A DNA stretch of 64,000 nucleotides, from positions 3,596,001 to 3,660,000 of the forward strand of contig NZ_CADDWH010000001.1 in assembly GCF_902809865.1 (NCBI RefSeq), written 5' to 3'. The notes under the pieces were generated by a model. That model made no database searches. It worked only from the letters and a program-made list of their open reading frames with translations, and was not told the origin of the DNA. Origin of the DNA: Halobacillus sp. Marseille-Q1614. GTDB taxonomy: Bacteria; Bacillota; Bacilli; Bacillales; Halobacillaceae. How positions within the stretch are numbered: position 1 is the first letter of the stretch; each line of letters starts with the position of its first letter. Both the position numbers and the translations under genes were made by a program. Positions 59,828 to 64,000 of this stretch are shown one piece after another.

Positions 59828-61072
59828 ATGATGAAGTTTCCAAGCCAGGAAAAACTGGAGAAATATGCAGAGCTTGCATTAAAAACAGGAGTTAACCTAC
59901 AGAACGATCAGCGATTAATGATCAACTCCACAGTAGAAGGGGCTCCGTTCACGCGCATAGTAGCGAAGAAAGCTTATGAAATGGGCGCCAAAGATGTCTA
60001 TGTCGTGTGGGCAGATGATGAATTAGCCCGTCTGCGCTATGAGCATGCAGATGTTGAAGTTTTAAAAGAAGTACCGGAGTGGCAGCGTAAGATGTTTGAC
60101 TATTTCGGTGAAGAAGGCGCAGCCGTATTATCTATCCGTTCCACTGACCCAGACCTTCTAAAAGGAATTGATGCAGGAAAGGTAGCTGCTGCCAACAAAG
60201 CGAGAGCAGAAGCAATGTCTAATTTCCGCAGTTATACGATGAATGACCGGATTCAGTGGAGTATCATAAGCATTCCGATTCCTGCCTGGGCTCAAAAGAT
60301 CTTTCCTAATGAGTCTGAAGAAGATTCGATTGATAAGCTGTGGGAGGAGATCTTCAGCATCGTACGCGTAGATCAGGACGATCCTGTAGCCGCATGGGAA
60401 GAGCATAATGCTACACTTGATATAGTTCGTAAATATTTAAATGACAAGCAGTATCAAAAGCTTGTATATAAAGCGCCTGGAACAGATCTTGAGGTAGAGC
60501 TTCCTAAAGGCCATATTTGGAAAGGCGGTTCTTCTCAGACAGAAAAGAAGGTCACTTTTAACCCTAACATGCCGACAGAAGAAGTATTTACGGCTCCACA
60601 TAAATATGGAGTAAACGGACATGTATCAAGCACGAAACCGCTCAACTACGGCGGAAATGTCATCGACAATTTCACCCTTACCTTTAAAGATGGAAAAGTC
60701 GTTGATTTTAAAGCAGAGCAGGGAGAAGAAACGTTGCAGCACCTGCTGGATACGGATGAAGGCTCTAAACATCTTGGGGAAATGGCGCTCGTGCCTCACG
60801 AATCGCCAATCTCCCAGTCTGGCCTGATTTTCTACAACACGCTATATGACGAAAATGCTTCCTGCCACCTTGCTTTAGGAAAAGCCTATCCGAACAACGT
60901 CGAGGGCGGATCACATATGAATGAAGAAGAATTAGACCAAAACGGCGTCAACGACAGCTTAAGCCACGTAGACTTTATGATGGGTTCCGGCGAGCTGGAT
61001 ATTGACGGCTATTTAGAAGATGGAACAAAAGAGCCTGTCATGAGAAACGGAAGCTGGGCTATCGATTTTTAA
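59828..61072 (+). CDS. M29-family aminopeptidase (AmpS-like)
   Basis: A two-domain metallo-aminopeptidase of 414 residues. The C-terminal catalytic half shows the M29 pattern: FNPNMPTEEVFTAPHK (Glu ligand), LGEMALVPHESP (Glu), YDENASCHLALGKAY (His) and SHVDFMMGSGELDIDG (His, Asp). It releases N-terminal residues from peptides in the cytosol with Co2+ or Zn2+. AGAGGAGAG precedes the start; ATG 59828 and ATG 59831 are equally possible. A terminator follows. Confidence 0.92.
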   Translation: MMKFPSQEKLEKYAELALKTGVNLQNDQRLMINSTVEGAPFTRIVAKKAYEMGAKDVYVVWADDELARLRYEHADVEVLKEVPEWQRKMFDYFGEEGAAVLSIRSTDPDLLKGIDAGKVAAANKARAEAMSNFRSYTMNDRIQWSIISIPIPAWAQKIFPNESEEDSIDKLWEEIFSIVRVDQDDPVAAWEEHNATLDIVRKYLNDKQYQKLVYKAPGTDLEVELPKGHIWKGGSSQTEKKVTFNPNMPTEEVFTAPHKYGVNGHVSSTKPLNYGGNVIDNFTLTFKDGKVVDFKAEQGEETLQHLLDTDEGSKHLGEMALVPHESPISQSGLIFYNTLYDENASCHLALGKAYPNNVEGGSHMNEEELDQNGVNDSLSHVDFMMGSGELDIDGYLEDGTKEPVMRNGSWAIDF

Positions 61073-61099
61073 ATAAAGAAAAAAGAACTTAGGCTGACA

Positions 61100-61136
61100 G
61101 GCTGTCGAGATACCTTCTCGGCAGCCATATTTTTTG
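61100..61136 (+). terminator. Terminator of the M29 aminopeptidase gene
   Basis: The stem GGCTGnCGAGA/TCTCGnCAGCC is followed by ATATTTTTT. Confidence 0.8.
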
Positions 61137-61204
61137 CTCATTTTCACTTTATTGATGAAAATGGTTAACCTTGATAAAATGCATAGCTTCATGAAGTTCA
61201 AAGC

Positions 61205-61320
61205 TTAGCGATTCAAGAGATTCCTGCGGAAAAACGAATGACAGAGACCACACAGCGCGGGTTTCGTGAGATCGGGCGTTCGTCAGCGTCCTGTAAGTAT
61301 TCTAAAGGCTGAGAGCATTG
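61205..61320. repeat. Dispersed intergenic repeat, copy 6
   Basis: It contains AGAGATTCCTGCGGAAAAAC, GACAGAGACC, CAGCGCGGGTTTCG and GAGATCGGGCGTTCGTC. These blocks recur at 28.4, 30.4 (inverted) and 38.5 kb. The 325-base gap holds no gene. Confidence 0.7.
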
Positions 61321-61397
61321 TATTTCAGTGCTTATTCTTATGGATAGAAGCCTGGAAATAAGGGAATAGTCCTTATACAGGAAATGAGGGGAATAAT

Positions 61398-62882
61398 ATG
61401 CAAGCATATGACGCAGCCATCGTAGGCGCAGGGTTTGGGGGCCTTGCTGCCGGCGCCGAATTAAGTAAAAAAGGATATAAAATTGCTGTTTTTGAAGCTT
61501 CCAATGAACTTGGAGGAAGTGCGGGTAAATTTGTGCGGGACGGTTACCGGTTCCAATCAGGGGCTACCGTTGGAATGGGATTTGAGCCGGGAGGAGTATT
61601 TGATCGCTTCTATGAATCACTTGAATTATCAAAGCCACCGATGACCCTTCTTGACCCGATTATGGATATCCACCTTCCTGATCAGACCATTCACTACTAT
61701 AAGGATTCTCACCGCTGGTATCAGGAAATTGATCTGCATTTCCCGGATGTCAAAGAGAATGTGAAAGCTTTTTATGATGAAGTATTCAAGGTCGGTGCCC
61801 TCGTTGACCGTTTAATAGAGAAGCGGCCGGTTTTTCCTCCTAAAACGATAAGTGACTTGATGATGATTCCTCCTCTACTGGACAAAGACTCCATAAAACT
61901 TCTGCCGTTTATGACCCAGACGGTCTATCATCGCCTTAGAAAATACGGTCTCGAAAAGCATAAGCTGTTTCTCACTTTTTTAAATGGAGAATTGATGGAC
62001 AGTGTTCAGACGAGTGTAGAATACTGCCCGGCATTTTTAGGGTATACGGCTCTGCAGACCTTTCATAAAGGAGCCTTTGCCGTGCACGGCGGTCTTGCGG
62101 TCATTGCAGAACAATGGGGTGAATTTATTAAGCAGCAGGGAAGTGATGTATTTAAAAGACACCCTGTATTTGAAGTATCAAAGGAAGGGGACACCTTCAA
62201 GCTGTCCACAAAAAGAAATCAGGCGTTCTATAGTAAACGGGTGATTTTAAATAATTCCGTTCATAACTTTCCTTCTGTCGTCAATGATGAATTGCTGAAG
62301 CGGGCGTATGTGAGAAAAAGCAAAGAGCAGGAGCGGAAAGCATGGGGAGCGTTTATCATTCATGGCGGTGTAAAAGAGAAAGTCTTTAAAAATACGGACA
62401 GCCTTTATCATCAATTTATTGACCCAGATAACTCTGAAGCATTACACGATGGAGGCCAATTCTTGCTGTCACTTTCAAGCAGGGGAGATACAACAATGGC
62501 ACCAGAAGGCATGCGTTCCTTTACGTTATCGACCCATACGGTTATTGAGAAGTGGTGGGAGAGACAGGAATATGACAACAATAAGCAAGCGATGACTGAT
62601 AATCTGCTTTCTACGGTTAATCATTATTTTGATGGATTTACTGACAGCTTGGATCTCGTCCTGCCAGGGACACCGGTTACTTTTCAGAAATGGTTAAGAC
62701 GGGATCAGGGAAAAGTCGGAGGGTATGCACCTGATGGCCGCTTCAGCTGGCTGCGCAGTTATTCCGCCCGTACTGGAATTCCTGACCTTTATCAATGTGG
62801 GGATACGGTTTTCCCGGGGGCCGGGACGCTTGGAGTTACTTTATCAGGACTCATAGCAGCGAGGTTAATTACAAAAGATTGA
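61398..62882 (+). CDS. CrtI-like NAD(P)/FAD-dependent oxidoreductase
   Basis: A 494-residue flavoprotein of the phytoene-desaturase/carotenoid-isomerase group. The N-terminal Rossmann motif is AAIVGAGFGGLAAGAELSKKGYKIAVFEASNELGGSAG with the RFQSGATVGMG segment. The C-terminal FAD motif is LYQCGDTVFPGAGTLGVTLSGLIAARLI, very typical of CrtI/CrtO/CrtISO. Pigmented halophilic bacilli make C30 carotenoids, but no other crt gene is adjacent, so the substrate is uncertain. GAGGGG lies 8 bases before the ATG. Confidence 0.85.
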   Translation: MQAYDAAIVGAGFGGLAAGAELSKKGYKIAVFEASNELGGSAGKFVRDGYRFQSGATVGMGFEPGGVFDRFYESLELSKPPMTLLDPIMDIHLPDQTIHYYKDSHRWYQEIDLHFPDVKENVKAFYDEVFKVGALVDRLIEKRPVFPPKTISDLMMIPPLLDKDSIKLLPFMTQTVYHRLRKYGLEKHKLFLTFLNGELMDSVQTSVEYCPAFLGYTALQTFHKGAFAVHGGLAVIAEQWGEFIKQQGSDVFKRHPVFEVSKEGDTFKLSTKRNQAFYSKRVILNNSVHNFPSVVNDELLKRAYVRKSKEQERKAWGAFIIHGGVKEKVFKNTDSLYHQFIDPDNSEALHDGGQFLLSLSSRGDTTMAPEGMRSFTLSTHTVIEKWWERQEYDNNKQAMTDNLLSTVNHYFDGFTDSLDLVLPGTPVTFQKWLRRDQGKVGGYAPDGRFSWLRSYSARTGIPDLYQCGDTVFPGAGTLGVTLSGLIAARLITKD

Positions 62883-62936
62883 GGAATGATAAAAAGGGTA
62901 TATAAGTGTTAACCAGATATTAAAGGAGGAGCGATC

Positions 62937-63113
62937 ATGACAGGTATTGAGGGTGAACTGCCGGGTTTTCAATCAAACCCTAATGATATAGGAAAATGCA
63001 GCAGCTGTGGAATCATCTTGAGATCACGTCATGAGAAGGAAGTTATGATGTGTAAGGATTGTCAGAATCGTCATAGAGACCGTGAAGATATTGTGGGTAA
63101 AGATAAGAAATAA
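62937..63113 (+). CDS. 58-residue zinc-ribbon protein
   Basis: A small gene with a strong SD (AAAGGAGGA, 7 bases upstream). The protein has KCSSCGIIL (residues 21-24 CxxC) and MCKDCQNRH (residues 39-42 CxxC), separated by 14 residues: a four-cysteine zinc knuckle, followed by a charged tail. It probably binds nucleic acid or protein; no specific function is recognised. It lies 54 bases downstream of the CrtI-like gene and has its own terminator. Confidence 0.8.
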   Translation: MTGIEGELPGFQSNPNDIGKCSSCGIILRSRHEKEVMMCKDCQNRHRDREDIVGKDKK

Positions 63114-63137
63114 AGAGATCAGTCAGGAAATATACGT

Positions 63138-63169
63138 AAAGGCCCCAGGGGCTAACCCAGGGCCTTTTT
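63138..63169 (+). terminator. Terminator after the zinc-ribbon gene
   Basis: The stem AAAGGCCC...GGGCCTTT is followed by TT. Confidence 0.8.
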
Positions 63170-63255
63170 GTATGGGGAAATATTGTTTCTTTACATAATA
63201 GGCAAAAGAATGATAGGGTAAGCAATTGTGTGAAAAAGAAAAAAAGGAGTGCCAT

Positions 63256-64000
63256 ATGAATAAAAATCAAAGCAGTCGAGTAGACTGGCCTGTCTTTATA
63301 ATTAGTGGAGGGGCTTTAATTCTGTTCGTTATTTTTGCTCTTATTAATATTACATGGATTGAAAATTTTGTTAATCAAACGTTCGCTTGGTCAGCTAAAT
63401 ACTTCGGAGGATTCTGGCAGCTGCTAATGCTTGCCACCTTCCTGGTAGGGATTTGGCTTGCTTTCTCCAAGTATGGAAAAATCAGAATGGGAAATTTGGA
63501 AAAACCGGAGCTCAGCCTGTATAAGTGGCTGTCTATTATTATGGCCACACTGCTGGCCGGCGGTGGTGTGTTCTGGGCTGCAGGAGAGCCAATGTACCAC
63601 TTCCTTACTGTTCCACCATACCTTTCTCACAGAGGAATCGAAGCAGGAACAGCAGCTGCTGTAAACCCTGCCTTAGCTCAAAGCTTTATGCACTGGGGAT
63701 TTTTAGCCTGGGCGATCCTCGGAACCATTAGTGCGGTAATTATGATGTATGGGCATTATCAAAAAGGAATGCCGTTAAAGCCACGTACACTTCTCTACCC
63801 GATTTTTGGTGAAAAGCTGCGTAACAGCTGGCTTGGTACATTGGTAGATGCTTTTTGTATAATTGCGGTTGCTGCAGGTACCATTGGGCCGATCGGTTTT
63901 CTTGGACTTCAGGCAAGTTACGGATTACAGGAGTTAATGGGGATTCCAGATACGTTCAGCACCCAGTTTTCCATCATTTTTGCTGTCGTCCTGATTTCTA
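63256..64000 (+). CDS. BCCT-family transporter, N-terminal part (cut by window edge)
   Basis: A betaine/choline/carnitine transporter: the first 248 codons are in the window with no stop. At least five membrane segments are visible, including WPVFIISGGALILFVIFALINI, WLSIIMATLLAGGGVFWAAGEPMYHF and SFMHWGFLAWAILGTISAVIMMY. BCCT proteins import osmoprotectants with Na+ or H+ and are expected in a moderate halophile. The ATG has AAAAAGGAG 7 bases upstream. The substrate-binding Trp-rich helix lies beyond the window, so betaine versus choline cannot be decided. Confidence 0.9.
   Translation, partial: MNKNQSSRVDWPVFIISGGALILFVIFALINITWIENFVNQTFAWSAKYFGGFWQLLMLATFLVGIWLAFSKYGKIRMGNLEKPELSLYKWLSIIMATLLAGGGVFWAAGEPMYHFLTVPPYLSHRGIEAGTAAAVNPALAQSFMHWGFLAWAILGTISAVIMMYGHYQKGMPLKPRTLLYPIFGEKLRNSWLGTLVDAFCIIAVAAGTIGPIGFLGLQASYGLQELMGIPDTFSTQFSIIFAVVLIS

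Overview
The window reads as chromosomal DNA of a low-to-mid GC, spore-forming member of the Bacillaceae. The gene set is typical of Bacillales: liaIHFSR, cssRS with an Htr protease, ypmRS, a SAM-I riboswitch, Fur, MhqR-like and cre-like sites, and an Sda-like protein. A BCCT-type compatible-solute transporter and many acidic proteins point to a moderate halophile such as Halobacillus or a close relative; the genus is inference. I see no rRNA, tRNA, CRISPR array, prophage or intact insertion sequence.

Layout. 1-7 kb: end of a metallo-hydrolase/rhodanese protein, an RRNPP-type regulator followed by a 38-codon exported-peptide gene, aconitase, an MhqO-type dioxygenase with its palindromic operator, and an XRE-PAS regulator followed by a small Sda-like gene. 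7-17 kb: cysK, ypmS/ypmR, a nuclease-XPD helicase fusion, an OFA transporter, BioY, a PQQ-type sugar dehydrogenase lipoprotein, a small oxidase-like membrane protein and an Xaa-Pro peptidase, with two related structured intergenic elements. 17.7-21.2 kb: the cell-envelope stress operon liaI-liaH-liaF-liaS-liaR. 21.5-28.4 kb: an RQC-like DNA-binding protein, DUF4166, tryptophan 2,3-dioxygenase, a lipoprotein, and metX-hom under a SAM riboswitch. 28.5-33.5 kb: flavoproteins and a TetR regulator beside the wreck of the RND efflux pump it presumably controlled. 33.5-37.4 kb: maltose-type PTS, 6-phospho-alpha-glucosidase and GntR regulator with cre-like sites. 37.4-48 kb: RarD, a Rieske oxidoreductase, a MarR-MFS pair whose transporter is split at an A AAA AAG heptamer, methionine gamma-lyase, IIA-Glc, sucrose-6-phosphate hydrolase, NiaR and cardiolipin synthase. 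48-52 kb: Htr protease divergent from cssRS, and an acyl-CoA thioesterase. 52-56 kb: a Fur-boxed iron(III) ABC transporter. 56-64 kb: an AGCS symporter, an ABC-F protein, an M29 aminopeptidase, a CrtI-like flavoprotein, a small zinc-ribbon gene and the start of a BCCT transporter.

The genes form small local operons. Recurring themes are envelope and secretion stress sensing (lia, css-htr), quinone/drug response (MhqO, MarR-MFS, TetR-RND remnant), sulfur amino-acid metabolism (cysK, metX-hom, methionine gamma-lyase) and PTS sugar use, where a stand-alone IIA could serve the IICB permease. Intergenic spaces carry several copies of dispersed, partly palindromic repeats. The most interesting points are the overlapping RRNPP receptor/peptide pair, the Sda-like gene behind an XRE-PAS regulator, the MFS gene broken exactly at a dnaX-like slippery heptamer, the decayed efflux pump beside its intact regulator, and the two related structured intergenic elements at 15.4-15.7 and 17.45-17.6 kb.
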